A DNA stretch of 64,000 bases from contig UBYX01000012.1 of assembly GCA_900469955.1 (NCBI GenBank), positions 124,001 to 188,000 on the forward strand, written 5' to 3'. This stretch comes from Hyphomicrobiales bacterium (GTDB lineage Bacteria > Pseudomonadota > Alphaproteobacteria > Rhizobiales > Rhizobiaceae). Each line of letters opens with the position of its first letter. The stretch's first letter is position 1. The notes below the pieces were generated by a model. The model did not search any database. It worked only from the letters and a program-made list of their open reading frames with translations, and had not been told where the DNA came from. Shown here one piece after another: positions 26,121 through 35,716 of this stretch. Made by a program: the position numbers and the translations under genes.

Positions 26121-28151
26121 GTGAGAATTAGAGCCAAGATCAATCTTCTCGTCGGGCTGATGAGCCTGTTTGCCTGCCTCATCGGCGGTCTCTCGCTTTT
26201 CGCGGTCGAGAAGTACCGAGCCCAGAGCCAGCAATATGCCGATGTGGCTGATCGCGCTCATAATGGGGAGCATCTCAACCGGTTGGTCACGGCAGTGGTT
26301 ATGGATGCGCGCGGGATCTACGCGGCAAAAGACTCCGCAGCCGCCAAGCAGTTCGGTGAAGGGGTCACGAAGTCCCTGGCCGAAATGGAAAAACTGCTTG
26401 CCGTGTGGCAGCCGAAAGTGCCGGCGGAGCAGAAGGCGATCTTCGAAAAACTGGTGGCTCGTTCGGCGGAGTTCAAGCAGTTCCGCAGCGAAACGGTCCG
26501 GCTTAGCCAGACGGAGGGCCCGGCGGCCGCCAACGTCCAGGGCAACAACGAAGGAAACCGCGCCAACCGCAAAGCCTACCAGGCAGAGATCGATGCGGTC
26601 GTGAAGATGGACCAGGCACAGCTCGACGAGCTTAGCGCCGGCATGGATGCTTTCGGCAGCATGGTCTTCTACAGCGTGCTTGTCGTGACGGTAGTCGGCG
26701 TTGCCGGCGGCATGGCTTTTGGCCTCTATCTCGGACGCAAGGAACTGAGCCAGCCCATTCTCGACCTCACGTCGTCGATGAAGACGCTTGCGGATGGAGA
26801 TTACTCCGTGGACGTTCCGCTGGTCGGCCGCAAGGATGAAGTCGGGGACATGGCGGCCGCCGTCGAGGTCTTCAAGAAGAATGGCATCGAGGTGGCACGG
26901 ATGAATGCCTCCGAATCCACCATGCGCGGGAAGAACAACGAATTGCAGGCGCTGATGTCCGCCGTGGTCGCCGCAGCCGCCGAGGGTGACTTCACCCGCC
27001 GCATCGACAAGCAGTGGGGCGAAGAGAGCCTCGACCGTTTCGCCAACAATGTCGATCAGCTGGTCGCAAGCGTCGACGCTGGTGTTTCGGAAACGCGGCG
27101 GGTCGTCAGGAGCCTCGCCGAGGGTGATCTTACCGACAGCATGAACGGCAATTTCAAGGGCGCGTTCGCCGAGCTGCAGCACAACGTCAATGCCACCATG
27201 GAAACGTTGCGCGGAACGATGAACAATGTTCGGCACGCCAGCGGCTCCATGAACGGCAGCGCCGCCGAACTCAGCAAGGCCACCAACGACCTGTCCCGGC
27301 GCACGGAACAGCAGGCCGCCGCGCTGGAGGAGACTTCCGCCGCACTCGACCAGATCACGGCTGTCGTGCGGACCTCCACGGAAAGAGCCCATGAGGCAAC
27401 CGTGATGGTGGGCGAGGCCAAGCAAAGCGCGGTGCAGTCGGGCGAGGTCGTGCGCAATGCCGTCGACGCCATGGGCCGCATCGAGCAGGCGTCGCGCGAG
27501 ATCGCGCAGATTACCAACGTCATCGATGAGATCGCCTTCCAGACGAACCTGCTTGCACTCAACGCCGGCGTCGAAGCTGCCCGTGCGGGCGAAGCTGGCA
27601 AGGGCTTTGCGGTCGTGGCGCAGGAAGTTCGTGAGCTCGCCCAACGCTCTGCAAACGCTGCAAAGGACATCAAGGCGCTGATCAGCAAATCGGGCGACGA
27701 GGTCGCCGGCGGCGTGATGCTGGTGCAGAAGACCGGCGAGGCGCTGTCCGAAATCGAGACCCGCGTGCTGCGCATCAACGACCATATTCACTCGATCGCG
27801 GTTGCCTCCCGCGAACAGGCGACGGGGCTGGCGGAGGTCAATACCGCCGTCAACCAGATGGACCAGGTGACCCAGCAGAATGCCGCCATGGTGGAAGAAA
27901 CCTCGGCCGCGACGCAGAAGCTTTCGTCGGAAGCTGATGTCCTGTTTGCCATTGTTTCGAAGTTCAACATCGGTCACCAGGAGCATCGCGCGGTCGATCC
28001 TATAAGATCGTCGCGCCCCGCCGCGGCCGCAACTCAAGCTCGCCCTCGTGTCTCTCCGGTGAAGGCGATGACTGGCGCGCTGACGCGTGCCTTCGGAGGA
28101 GGTTCTGCCGCCCCGGCAACCGCAGCCGCGGCGGATTGGGAAGAATTCTGA
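26121..28151 (+). CDS. Methyl-accepting chemotaxis protein
   Basis: 676-residue chemoreceptor. First helix about residues 8-28, a short four-helix-type sensor domain, second helix (about 180-205, [23 protein letters not shown] in part), a HAMP domain with a second HAMP-like stretch, and the signalling hairpin with tip [21 protein letters not shown]. The C-terminus ADWEEF again resembles the CheR/CheB-tethering pentapeptide. GTG at 26121 is preferred: it follows GGGGGA and directly starts the helix ([16 protein letters not shown]), whereas the upstream frame lacks conservation. The hairpin is nearly identical to that of the other receptor in the window. Confidence 0.92.
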   Translation: MRIRAKINLLVGLMSLFACLIGGLSLFAVEKYRAQSQQYADVADRAHNGEHLNRLVTAVVMDARGIYAAKDSAAAKQFGEGVTKSLAEMEKLLAVWQPKVPAEQKAIFEKLVARSAEFKQFRSETVRLSQTEGPAAANVQGNNEGNRANRKAYQAEIDAVVKMDQAQLDELSAGMDAFGSMVFYSVLVVTVVGVAGGMAFGLYLGRKELSQPILDLTSSMKTLADGDYSVDVPLVGRKDEVGDMAAAVEVFKKNGIEVARMNASESTMRGKNNELQALMSAVVAAAAEGDFTRRIDKQWGEESLDRFANNVDQLVASVDAGVSETRRVVRSLAEGDLTDSMNGNFKGAFAELQHNVNATMETLRGTMNNVRHASGSMNGSAAELSKATNDLSRRTEQQAAALEETSAALDQITAVVRTSTERAHEATVMVGEAKQSAVQSGEVVRNAVDAMGRIEQASREIAQITNVIDEIAFQTNLLALNAGVEAARAGEAGKGFAVVAQEVRELAQRSANAAKDIKALISKSGDEVAGGVMLVQKTGEALSEIETRVLRINDHIHSIAVASREQATGLAEVNTAVNQMDQVTQQNAAMVEETSAATQKLSSEADVLFAIVSKFNIGHQEHRAVDPIRSSRPAAAATQARPRVSPVKAMTGALTRAFGGGSAAPATAAAADWEEF

Positions 28152-28178
28152 TCCGATCGCCCTCATGAAACGAATACG

Positions 28179-28216
28179 AAAGCGGAGACGGGTGTCGTCT
28201 CCGCTTTCTCTTTTTG
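28179..28216 (+). terminator. Terminator after the second chemoreceptor
   Basis: Perfect 13-bp stem GAAAGCGGAGACG/CGTCTCCGCTTTC with a 5-base loop followed by TCTTTTT. Confidence 0.9.
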
Positions 28217-28324
28217 CGCTGCCGAAAGAGGGGCTGGTAAAAAAGCGTTGAATCTCTAAAATAGTCGATCATCCGGTTAGTTGGCCTGATGTGGCCGAAC
28301 CGGAATTCGGAAATGGAGACCCGC

Positions 28325-29821
28325 ATGGACGGCGAGGTTCATACCTCGGGGCACTCGGGATCCTCGCCGGAAGGCGCAGGACTGGAACCCATGCCGCGCC
28401 TTTTTGGCGGCCTTTCCGGCAGACTTCTCTGGCTTACCGTCATCTTCGTCATGCTGGCGGAAATCCTGATCTTCGTCCCATCCGTCGCAGGCATGCGCAT
28501 GAACTGGCTGCGCGACAGGCTGGATACGGCTGCGGCTGCGGGTATCGTGATCGATGGTTTGCAGCCGTCGGAGCTTCCCCGCGCGGTGCAGGACGACACG
28601 CTTCTGGCCACCGGCACCAAGGTCATCGCGCTCAAGAAGGATGGCACCTCCCGTCTGCTGGCCGCTGCCGACATGCCGCCGCAGGTGGACCAGGTCTTTG
28701 ACCTCACCGATGTGCCGATGTTGATTTCCATGCTCGACGCTCTCGATACCCTTTTCCTGGGCGGCGGCCGGGTCATGCGCGTTTTCGGGCCGATCGGCGA
28801 CAGCGACATGATCATCGAGCTGGTCATGACAGACGACGCGCTGCGCAAGGACATGCTGAAATATTCCAAGATGATGTTTCTGCTGTCTTTGCTGATTTCG
28901 CTGATTACGGCGGTGCTCATCTTCCTGGCCATCAACCGGATGATGATCATGCCGATCCGCAGGCTGACCCACAGCATGCAGCTTTTCTCCGAATATCCGG
29001 AAGATCCGAACCGCGTCTTTACCGGCGACCGGTCACGCGGAGAGCTCGCTGTCGCCGGGCGGCACCTCGCAGCCATGCAGGTGGAATTGCAGCGCACCCT
29101 GAAACAGCAGAAGAACCTTGCCGATCTGGGTCTGGCGGTCTCCAAGATCAATCACGACATGCGCAACATCCTGGCGTCGGCTCAGTTGATGTCCGATCGA
29201 TTGACTGACGTCGACGACCCGATGGTGCGCAGTTTTGCGCCGAAGCTCTTGCGGACGATCGATCGGGCCGTGGGTTACACGAGCGAAGTATTGGCCTATG
29301 GGCAGGCATCGGAAGCTGCCCCGCGCCGCCGCCGTATTCGTCTCGCCGATCTCTGCCAGGATGTGCGCGACATCCTTGCGATCGACCCTGACGCCAGCAT
29401 CGAATTTCTCGATCAGATCCCCTCCGATGTCGAGGTGGATTGCGACAGCGAGCAGCTTTTCCGGGTGATCCACAATATCTGCCGCAATGCCCTGCAGGCC
29501 CTTATGAACTTCGACCCCGAGGACACGTCGATGGTCCGGCGCATTACCGTCTCGGCGCATCGGATCGGCAGCGTCGTCAGTATTACGGTCGACGATACCG
29601 GCCCCGGCATGCCGCGCAAGGCACGTGAAAACCTGTTTTCCGCGTTCCGCGGCTCGGCCCGTTCCGGCGGCACGGGTCTTGGCCTGGTGATCGCCCGCGA
29701 GCTGGTTCTCGCGCATGGCGGCACGATCGCGCTGGTCGAAAAGCCCGGCCCCGGAACGCAGTTCAGGATCGAGATTCCCGACCGCCCGGTTTCGCTGGAT
29801 GACTACCGGGCCCGCGCTTGA
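28325..29821 (+). CDS. Sensor histidine kinase
   Basis: About 498-residue membrane kinase. Two membrane helices (about residues 30-55 and 185-210) bracket a ~130-residue periplasmic domain, followed by a HAMP-like linker (IMPIRRLTHSM), a dimerisation region with phospho-acceptor His in SKINHDMRNILASAQ (about 275), and an HATPase domain with N box (HNICRNALQAL), G1 (DDTGPGMP) and G2 (GGTGLGLVIAREL). The HDMRN box is of the less common HisKA_2-like/HPK4-type variety. No response regulator is adjacent, so it is an orphan. ATG 28325 has GGAG at good spacing; ATG at 28313 or 28289 are alternatives. Confidence 0.85.
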   Translation: MDGEVHTSGHSGSSPEGAGLEPMPRLFGGLSGRLLWLTVIFVMLAEILIFVPSVAGMRMNWLRDRLDTAAAAGIVIDGLQPSELPRAVQDDTLLATGTKVIALKKDGTSRLLAAADMPPQVDQVFDLTDVPMLISMLDALDTLFLGGGRVMRVFGPIGDSDMIIELVMTDDALRKDMLKYSKMMFLLSLLISLITAVLIFLAINRMMIMPIRRLTHSMQLFSEYPEDPNRVFTGDRSRGELAVAGRHLAAMQVELQRTLKQQKNLADLGLAVSKINHDMRNILASAQLMSDRLTDVDDPMVRSFAPKLLRTIDRAVGYTSEVLAYGQASEAAPRRRRIRLADLCQDVRDILAIDPDASIEFLDQIPSDVEVDCDSEQLFRVIHNICRNALQALMNFDPEDTSMVRRITVSAHRIGSVVSITVDDTGPGMPRKARENLFSAFRGSARSGGTGLGLVIARELVLAHGGTIALVEKPGPGTQFRIEIPDRPVSLDDYRARA

Positions 29822-29895
29822 TGCTAATAGGTGTTACTTCTCAACGGCTTGAGCGAGAAGTGACAGTAAAATGACGTTGCTCTCGGTAAAATCGC

Positions 29896-29924
29896 TTGCA
29901 ATCTTTCGCGGCACCCTTTAGAGG
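29896..29924 (+). promoter_or_regulatory. Predicted promoter of tRNA-Arg
   Basis: TTGCAA, 17-base spacer, TAGAGG, about 36 bases before the tRNA 5' end. Reasonable sigma-70 spacing; the -10 is weak. Confidence 0.4.
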
Positions 29925-29959
29925 ATCGCCACGCAAGCGGTGACGCACTGCTTGCCTAC

Positions 29960-30036
29960 GCACCCGTAGCTCAGCTGGATAGAGCACCAGACTACGAATC
30001 TGGGGGTCAGGAGTTCGAATCTCTTCGGGTGCGCCA
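29960..30036 (+). tRNA. tRNA-Arg (anticodon ACG)
   Basis: 77-nt cloverleaf including encoded CCA. Acceptor stem GCACCCG/CGGGTGC, D arm GCTC...GAGC, anticodon stem CCAGA/TCTGG with loop CTACGAA (ACG at 29994-29996, presumably read as ICG), T arm with GTTCGAATC. Reads CGU/CGC/CGA arginine codons. Confidence 0.96.
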
Positions 30037-30153
30037 TTTTTCCCCACATCAATGATACTCTCCCGAAGCGCCGGTTAACCGCCATTTGCTTGTTGATCCT
30101 CGTCGCTGGCCGTGCCACGTGCAAGGTGAAGTGTTCTTCCGCGAGGGGCGGCA

Positions 30154-31689
30154 ATGGATCGAGATGGCGGCGTTGTGGATCTGCGGGAACGGCCCGGGCA
30201 GGGTGGCTGGCTTGCGAATTTTCTGGCGGGCGGATTGTGGCCGGCGACGCTTTTTTTGGGCCTCTATTTTATCCTCAGCATCGGTACGCGCCTGGTTCTG
30301 CCCCATTCGCTGACACTCGATGAGGCTGAGCAGTCGCTGTTCTCGCAATATTGGCTTGCCGGTTACGGCCCGCAGCCGCCCTTCTACAATTGGCTGCAGA
30401 ACGCTTTTGTAAGCGTCATGGGGATCTCGCTGCTCGCGTTGACGTTGCCGAAGTTCGCGATGCTGCTTCTTTGCTATCTCTTCTTTGGTTTCGCGGCGCG
30501 AGAAATCGACGGGCGGCCGGGCTTTGCGGCTATGACGATGCTGAGCCTGCTGACGCTGCCGCAGGTCTCCTACATGCCGCAGCAGGATCTCACGCATACG
30601 GTCGCGGTGCTGATGGCGACCTCGCTGTTTCTCTACGGCTTGTTCCGAACCCTCGCCCGTCCGGATTGGGCAGGTTATGCCGTGCTGGGACTGGCGATCG
30701 GCATCGGCACCATATCGAAATACAATTTCGTGCTGCTTCCCGCAGCAACGGTCGTTGCCGTCTTTGCCGACAGGGAATGGCGCGCCCGCCTCTTCGACAT
30801 CCGTATCCTGCTGACGGCGGTGATCAGCCTGGCGATCATCATGCCGCATGCGCTCTGGCTGCTCGGCAATCTGGACCTGGCAACCAAGGGCACGATCAGC
30901 AAGATGGTCGAAGCGAACGCTCCGCATGGAATTGCCCGCATTGCCCGCGCTCTTGGCTCGCTCGTGCTCGCCTGCCTCGCTTTCGGCGCCCTGACCGTGG
31001 TTATTTTCGCGGTAGCCTTCAAAGGGCAGGTCAAGCAGGCATTGAAAATGAGCACCCGCTGGACGCGTCTCCTGGGCGTCATGATGCTGGTTTCGCTGCT
31101 TGGCGTGGTTCTGGTAATCCTTTTCGCCGGCACGACGAAAATCACCGAACGCTGGCTGGATCCCTATCTTCTGGTGCTGCCGCTTTACCTGCTCCTGAAG
31201 TTCAGAGGGGCCGGAGCGGACATTGTGGGAAGCCTCAAGCGGTTCGTGCCGGTTTTCCTGGTCATCATGGTGGTTACGCTGATCCCGCTGGCGGCAAAGA
31301 CGGTGACCGCAGGAATGACCGGCGGTTATACGAGGATCAATTATCCATTCGCAGTTATCACCGAAACGCTGAAAGCGGAGGGGGAGCCGTCACTGATCGT
31401 TGCCGGCGGCACTCATCTTGGCGGGAATATGCGCCTGCGGTTCCCCGGCACTCCCGTGGTCGATCCGGGCCGGCCGATCGCGGGATTTCCGCCTGCGGAG
31501 TCTCTAAAATCGCCAATCCTGCTTATCTGGCCGATCAATGCGGACACGGTGCAACAGCCGCCCTTTGCTCTTCCGCCGGAAGTGTCGGCGCTGGGCCTTA
31601 CGGCTTCTCCGCTGCAAGCCCTGTCGCTTCCGCATGAATATGGTGATGGCAGAACCGGCTTGAAGCTCGGTTATCTCTGGCTTCGTTGA
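30154..31689 (+). CDS. GT39-like integral membrane glycosyltransferase
   Basis: 511-residue multi-pass protein resembling family 39 (PMT/ArnT-like) transferases, which use polyprenyl-phosphate sugar donors at the periplasmic face. The first periplasmic loop has the expected acidic motif, LTLDEAEQSLFSQYW (about residues 52-66), and PQPPFYNWL; roughly ten further helices follow, ending in a ~110-residue soluble C-terminal domain. Rhizobial lipid A/core galacturonosyltransferases (Rgt proteins) belong to this class, but the substrate cannot be told. Start ATG 30154 has GAGGGG upstream. It directly follows tRNA-Arg. Confidence 0.8.
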   Translation: MDRDGGVVDLRERPGQGGWLANFLAGGLWPATLFLGLYFILSIGTRLVLPHSLTLDEAEQSLFSQYWLAGYGPQPPFYNWLQNAFVSVMGISLLALTLPKFAMLLLCYLFFGFAAREIDGRPGFAAMTMLSLLTLPQVSYMPQQDLTHTVAVLMATSLFLYGLFRTLARPDWAGYAVLGLAIGIGTISKYNFVLLPAATVVAVFADREWRARLFDIRILLTAVISLAIIMPHALWLLGNLDLATKGTISKMVEANAPHGIARIARALGSLVLACLAFGALTVVIFAVAFKGQVKQALKMSTRWTRLLGVMMLVSLLGVVLVILFAGTTKITERWLDPYLLVLPLYLLLKFRGAGADIVGSLKRFVPVFLVIMVVTLIPLAAKTVTAGMTGGYTRINYPFAVITETLKAEGEPSLIVAGGTHLGGNMRLRFPGTPVVDPGRPIAGFPPAESLKSPILLIWPINADTVQQPPFALPPEVSALGLTASPLQALSLPHEYGDGRTGLKLGYLWLR

Positions 31690-31762
31690 AGACCGGAGGC
31701 AACCTGATATATCTCTGGCCAAGGTCGCAAGGCGACCAGAAAAACCTCAAGGAGATCCCCGG

Positions 31763-32470
31763 ATGGCTGAAACGGAAAAAGTGGCGCTGATCACCGGTGG
31801 CGGGCGCGGCATGGGCGAAGCGATCGCCCGCGAGCTTTATGCCGAAGGATATAAACTGGCGCTGATGTCGCCTTCTGAAAGCTGCGAAAAGCTGGCCGGA
31901 GAACTGGGCGGCGTAGCTTCTCGCGGCGTTGCCGAGAAGGCGGAGGACATCCAGGCGATATTCGACCTGACCATGAAGACCTACGGGCGGATCGACGCGG
32001 TCGTGAACCATACGGGCCATCCGCCGAAGGGAGATCTGCTGGAGATTTCTGACGAGGCCTGGACCCTTGGGTCCGACATGATGATCCTGTCGCTGGTGCG
32101 AATGGCCCGACTCGTCACGCCGGTCATGCAGAGACAGGGCAAGGGCGCCTTCGTCAACATCACCACTTTCGCGGCCTACGAGCCGTCGCTGGTCTTCCCC
32201 GTTTCCTGCACCTACCGCGCGGCGGCGGGCGCTTTCACCAAGCTTTATTCCGATCGTTATGCGGCCGACAATATCCGGATGAACTGCATCCTGCCCGGCT
32301 ATATCGACAGCCTCAACCACAAGCCGGAAACGGCCGAAAAAATACCGATGAAAAGAATCGGTCATGTGGAGGAGATCGCCAAGACGGCGGCGTTCCTTCT
32401 TTCCGACGGCGCTGGCTATATCACCGGCCAGAACATCCGCGTCGATGGCGGTGTCACGCGTCACGTCTGA
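31763..32470 (+). CDS. SDR-family protein lacking the catalytic YxxxK lysine
   Basis: 235-residue Rossmann-fold short-chain dehydrogenase/reductase. The cofactor loop TGGGRGMGEA and C-terminal NIRVDGGVTRHV tail are normal. At the active site, however, the tyrosine stretch reads TYRAAAGAF: Y151 is present but the Y+4 position, normally Lys, is Ala155. A related clade of SDRs with FRA/IRA in this place exists, so this looks inherited rather than a fresh mutation. Its activity is therefore uncertain. Only 13 bases separate it from the proline-racemase-family gene, which implies a joint role in hydroxyproline-like amino acid breakdown. Confidence 0.85.
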   Translation: MAETEKVALITGGGRGMGEAIARELYAEGYKLALMSPSESCEKLAGELGGVASRGVAEKAEDIQAIFDLTMKTYGRIDAVVNHTGHPPKGDLLEISDEAWTLGSDMMILSLVRMARLVTPVMQRQGKGAFVNITTFAAYEPSLVFPVSCTYRAAAGAFTKLYSDRYAADNIRMNCILPGYIDSLNHKPETAEKIPMKRIGHVEEIAKTAAFLLSDGAGYITGQNIRVDGGVTRHV

Positions 32471-32483
32471 TCGGAGGAATGAG

Positions 32484-33521
32484 ATGAGGTGGAAACGCAC
32501 CATTCAACTGCTGGACGTCCATTGCGAAGGCGAGATCGGCAAGGTCGCGATCGGGGGAGTTCCGAAAATCCCGGGCGAAACGCTCGCTGCGCAGCTTCAG
32601 TGGCTGAATACTGATCCGAAGGGCAGGGAGCTTCGTCGCTTTCTTTGCCTCGAGCCGCGGGGTGCGCCGATCGGTTCCGTCAATCTGCTTCTGCCGGCGA
32701 AACACCCTGATGCAGATGCCGCCTTCATCATCCTGCAACCGGACCAGGCGCACGCCAGTTCCGGCTCCAATTCGATCTGCGTCACGACGGCCCTCTTGGA
32801 ATCGGGAATCGTCGAGGTGAAAGAGCCGGAGACGGTCGTGACCCTGGAAACAGCGGCCGGCCTGGTGAAGGCAACGGCAACCTGCCGCGACGGACGCTGC
32901 GAAAAGGTGAAGCTCACCATGGTGCCGTCTTTCGTGCATGACCTCGACGTCACGCTGGAGACGCCGCAATGGGGCCAGATCAAGCTCGATCTTTGTTACG
33001 GCGGCATCTTTTACGCCCTTGTCGATGTCAGCCAGATCGGCCTGACGATCGAAAAGAGCAATGCTGCGGCGCTCGTTCAGGCCGGAATGGTGCTAAAGGA
33101 TCTGATCAACAGCAAAATCCCGGTCGTTCATCCGGAGATCCCGGCGATCTCGGGCGTCGCTTACGTCATGTTCCGGGATACGGAGGCCGACGGCACGGTC
33201 CGTACTTGCACGACCATGTGGCCGGGCCGTGCTGACCGCTCTCCTTGCGGAACCGGGAACTCGGCCAATCTGGCGGCGCTTCACGCGCGCGGCCGGGTGA
33301 AGGTGGGCGACATATTCAGGTCGCGATCGATCATCGGCTCCCAGTTCGAAGTGGGGCTTGCAGCAGAAACGACAGTTGCGGGGAAGCCGGCGATCATTCC
33401 CACGATCACCGGCCGCGGCTTTACGTTTGGGCTTCACCAGATTGCGCTCGATCCCTTTGACCCGCTGGCAGAAGGTTTCGCAATGACCGATGTCTGGGGC
33501 CCCTCCGCCGGGGAGATCTAG
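32484..33521 (+). CDS. Proline racemase-family protein (Ser/Cys active-site pair)
   Basis: 345-residue member of the proline racemase superfamily. The second active-site cysteine is intact (DRSPCGTGNSA, C255), but the first, normally in a CGH box, is replaced by serine (ASSGSNS, S93) and the following His by Ser. In this superfamily Cys/Cys enzymes are racemases or 4-hydroxyproline 2-epimerases, while Ser/Cys and Thr/Cys variants include epimerases and 3-hydroxyproline dehydratases. Thus 4-hydroxyproline epimerase or 3-hydroxyproline dehydratase is expected. CGGAGG precedes ATG 32484. Second gene of an operon with the SDR. Confidence 0.88.
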   Translation: MRWKRTIQLLDVHCEGEIGKVAIGGVPKIPGETLAAQLQWLNTDPKGRELRRFLCLEPRGAPIGSVNLLLPAKHPDADAAFIILQPDQAHASSGSNSICVTTALLESGIVEVKEPETVVTLETAAGLVKATATCRDGRCEKVKLTMVPSFVHDLDVTLETPQWGQIKLDLCYGGIFYALVDVSQIGLTIEKSNAAALVQAGMVLKDLINSKIPVVHPEIPAISGVAYVMFRDTEADGTVRTCTTMWPGRADRSPCGTGNSANLAALHARGRVKVGDIFRSRSIIGSQFEVGLAAETTVAGKPAIIPTITGRGFTFGLHQIALDPFDPLAEGFAMTDVWGPSAGEI

Positions 33522-33527
33522 ATCTCC
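33512..33527. repeat. 16-bp perfect palindrome at the shared convergent stops
   Basis: GGAGATCTAGATCTCC is fully self-complementary and its central CTAG holds the stop codons of both the racemase-family gene (TAG, plus) and the Sel1 gene (TAG, minus). May simply reflect overlapping stops or serve as a weak bidirectional terminator without T-runs. Confidence 0.6.
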
Positions 33528-34444
33528 TTGCCGGTGGTCGTGGGAGTGTTCATGTCGCCCGGTTTCAGCACGAGCGAGTTGACGCTTTCAGATTCGGCCG
33601 GGTCGGCCGGCGCCGGAACGGCACCGAGTTCCTGCATCTGCAGGAATTTGTAGGCTCCGAAAACGTCGCCGCTCTCTCCGGCCTCGCGGTACATTTCGGC
33701 CGCCTTGACGACGTTGGCGTCGATCCCTTCGCCGGCTTCGTACATCAGGCCGAGATTGATCATGGCATCCGTATTGCCACGCTGGGCGGCCAGATCGTAC
33801 CAGGCGATAGCGGTCTGATCGTCCTCGGGCACGAGATGACCTTCGTCGTAGATCGCGCCGATGTTGAAGGCGGCGGTGTCGTCGCCCTCGGCCGCGGCCT
33901 TGCCGAACCACTGCAGGGCATTTTGAACGTCCGGCTTGGTGCCGAGCCCATCGCGGTATGCGACGCCGAGGTTGTAGGCCGCAAGCACGTTACCGCTTTG
34001 GGCGGCTTCCTGGTAAAATTTGAATTCCGCCTGTTCGTCGCCCAACCGGCCCATCAACATGCCGAAATTCACCTTGGCTGCCGGATATCCGGCCTGGACG
34101 GCGACATTATACGCGCTCATCGCCTGGTCCGCCTGCTGGGCCTTGTTGAGAGCGCGGCCGAGCTGGTAGGCGAAACGCGGATTGCCGGTGCTTTCGAAGG
34201 CCACGCGACAGGCGTCGACGGCGGTTCCATCGATTTCACCGATGTCGACTGGTGCAAATGCATTGTTGCGCTGCTGATCATAGGGGCTGCCGGCGAGCCG
34301 GTCGCATTCGCCCTGCATGGTCGAGACGAGCTTCAGGCTTGCGCGCTCCTCGGCGCCCGGGGAAGCCGTCAGTGCGCAAAGCGCAACGACAGTACCAGTG
34401 GCAAAGGCGAATCCCTTGTTGACTTTAAAGACGCGGGATTTCAT
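33518..34444 (-). CDS. Exported Sel1-repeat (TPR-like) protein
   Basis: 308-residue protein with a signal peptide (residues 1 to about 31, ALTASPGAE). From about residue 95 it consists of Sel1-like repeats: AYQLGRALNKAQQADQAMSAY, AKVNFGMLMGRLGDEQAEFKFY, AAYNLGVAYRDGLGTKPD..., AAFNIGAIYDEGHLVPEDD... and AMINLGLMYEAGEGIDAN... (each cited in part), i.e. five to six units making an alpha-solenoid for protein binding. Two cysteines (C52, C79 approx.) in the N-terminal cap. Probably periplasmic adaptor; in rhizobia such proteins influence exopolysaccharide and envelope functions. Overlaps the convergent gene by four bases. Confidence 0.82.
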   Translation of the reverse strand: MKSRVFKVNKGFAFATGTVVALCALTASPGAEERASLKLVSTMQGECDRLAGSPYDQQRNNAFAPVDIGEIDGTAVDACRVAFESTGNPRFAYQLGRALNKAQQADQAMSAYNVAVQAGYPAAKVNFGMLMGRLGDEQAEFKFYQEAAQSGNVLAAYNLGVAYRDGLGTKPDVQNALQWFGKAAAEGDDTAAFNIGAIYDEGHLVPEDDQTAIAWYDLAAQRGNTDAMINLGLMYEAGEGIDANVVKAAEMYREAGESGDVFGAYKFLQMQELGAVPAPADPAESESVNSLVLKPGDMNTPTTTGKEI

Positions 34445-34602
34445 TGTGTGCTCCGCTTCACAGATCCTTAAGATTGACTAACGAACGCCTAAAGCGGACG
34501 CGGGTTCCTTGCGCCTCGGGCTTTCCGCCGCGATCTCTCCTTCCTATTCTGCACATTTGCGTGATGCGTGATATTTGGCAGATGAGATGCCCGGGACCGC
34601 CT

Positions 34603-34621
34603 CAATCATCACATGTGATTG
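34603..34621. promoter_or_regulatory. Palindromic operator candidate upstream of pyrC
   Basis: ATCACATGTGAT (34608-34619) is a perfect 12-bp palindrome nested in an outer CAATCA...TGATTG pair (34603-34621), about 58 bases before the pyrC start. Likely a regulator site for pyrC; family unknown. Confidence 0.4.
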
Positions 34622-34678
34622 TTTTGGATGAGTCGTTGGTGGTATGCGGGTGCAATCGAACACTTCCGGAAGCTCCTG

Positions 34679-35716
34679 ATGAAGACACTCACTCTCCGCC
34701 GCCCCGATGATTGGCATCTGCATCTGCGCGACGGCGCGGTTCTGGAAGGCGTGATCGGCGATTCAAGCCGCCATTTCGCCCGCGCCATCATCATGCCCAA
34801 CCTTGTGCCGCCGGTCGTGACGACGGCGGACGCGCGGGCCTATCGGGATCGCATCCTCGCAGCCCTTCCCGCGGGCGACCGGTTCGAGCCGTTGATGACG
34901 CTCTACCTCACGGAGCACACCGATCCGCGCGACGTGGAGGAGGGCCGCAAAAGCGGCCTCATCACCGCGGTAAAACTTTACCCCGCCGGTGCCACCACGA
35001 ATTCCCACGGCGGTGTCCGGGACCTCGACAAGGCCATGCCGGTGCTGGAGCGCATGGCAAAGATCGGCCTGCCGCTCTGCGTGCATGGCGAGGTAACGAC
35101 GCCGGAGGTGGATATCTTCGACCGTGAAGCCGTGTTCATCGAAACCGTTCTAGACCTGCTACGCCGGCGCTTGCCCGAACTCAAGATCACCATGGAGCAC
35201 GTGACGACCGCGGACGGGATCGACTACATCAAGTCGTCCAAGAGTAATCTGGCGGGATCGATCACCACCCACCATCTGATCATCAACCGCAATGCCATCC
35301 TAGTCGGCGGCATTCGCCCGCATTACTATTGCCTGCCGGTCGCCAAGCGCGAGAACCACCGCCTAGCGCTCCGTGCCGCGGCGACCTCTGGCGATTCGCG
35401 CTTTTTCCTCGGTACCGATTCCGCTCCGCATGTCGATCCGTTGAAGGAATGCGCCTGCGGCTGCGCCGGCATATACACCTCCGTAAATACCATGAGCTGC
35501 CTGGCCCACGTATTCGAGCAGGAAAATGCCCTGGACAAGCTCGAGGCGTTTACCTCGCTCAGCGGTCCAGCATGGTACGGGCTGAAGCCGAATGAGGAAA
35601 TGATCACACTTGAGAAGCGGGATCAGCCGGTGGATTTTCCAAGCAAACGCGATACTGAGGCTGGGGCGATCACAGTCTTCGATCCTGGGTTCCCATTATA
35701 TTGGGAGGCACTTTAA
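34679..35716 (+). CDS. pyrC: Dihydroorotase (class II, PyrC type)
   Basis: 345-residue zinc enzyme cyclising carbamoyl-aspartate to dihydroorotate in pyrimidine synthesis. Seen: the zinc motif [10 protein letters not shown] near the N-terminus, [16 protein letters not shown] with the carbamylated bridging Lys, LCVHGEV and MEHVTT (zinc His residues) and [10 protein letters not shown] (catalytic Asp). Length and motifs match the E. coli homodimeric type. The ATG at 34679 begins [15 protein letters not shown]; the upstream frame is not conserved. The codon use is ordinary for the region. Confidence 0.95.
   Translation: MKTLTLRRPDDWHLHLRDGAVLEGVIGDSSRHFARAIIMPNLVPPVVTTADARAYRDRILAALPAGDRFEPLMTLYLTEHTDPRDVEEGRKSGLITAVKLYPAGATTNSHGGVRDLDKAMPVLERMAKIGLPLCVHGEVTTPEVDIFDREAVFIETVLDLLRRRLPELKITMEHVTTADGIDYIKSSKSNLAGSITTHHLIINRNAILVGGIRPHYYCLPVAKRENHRLALRAAATSGDSRFFLGTDSAPHVDPLKECACGCAGIYTSVNTMSCLAHVFEQENALDKLEAFTSLSGPAWYGLKPNEEMITLEKRDQPVDFPSKRDTEAGAITVFDPGFPLYWEAL

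Noticed and set aside
26034-28166. Very long open frame on the minus strand opposite a chemoreceptor gene
   Set aside because: Antisense frame produced by GC-rich codon bias; composition is unprotein-like and the plus-strand gene has clear domains.
29960-30036. tRNA-Arg as an integration site for an island starting with the GT39-like gene
   Set aside because: No integrase and no repeated tRNA 3' end was noticed downstream; codon use is like that of the neighbours.
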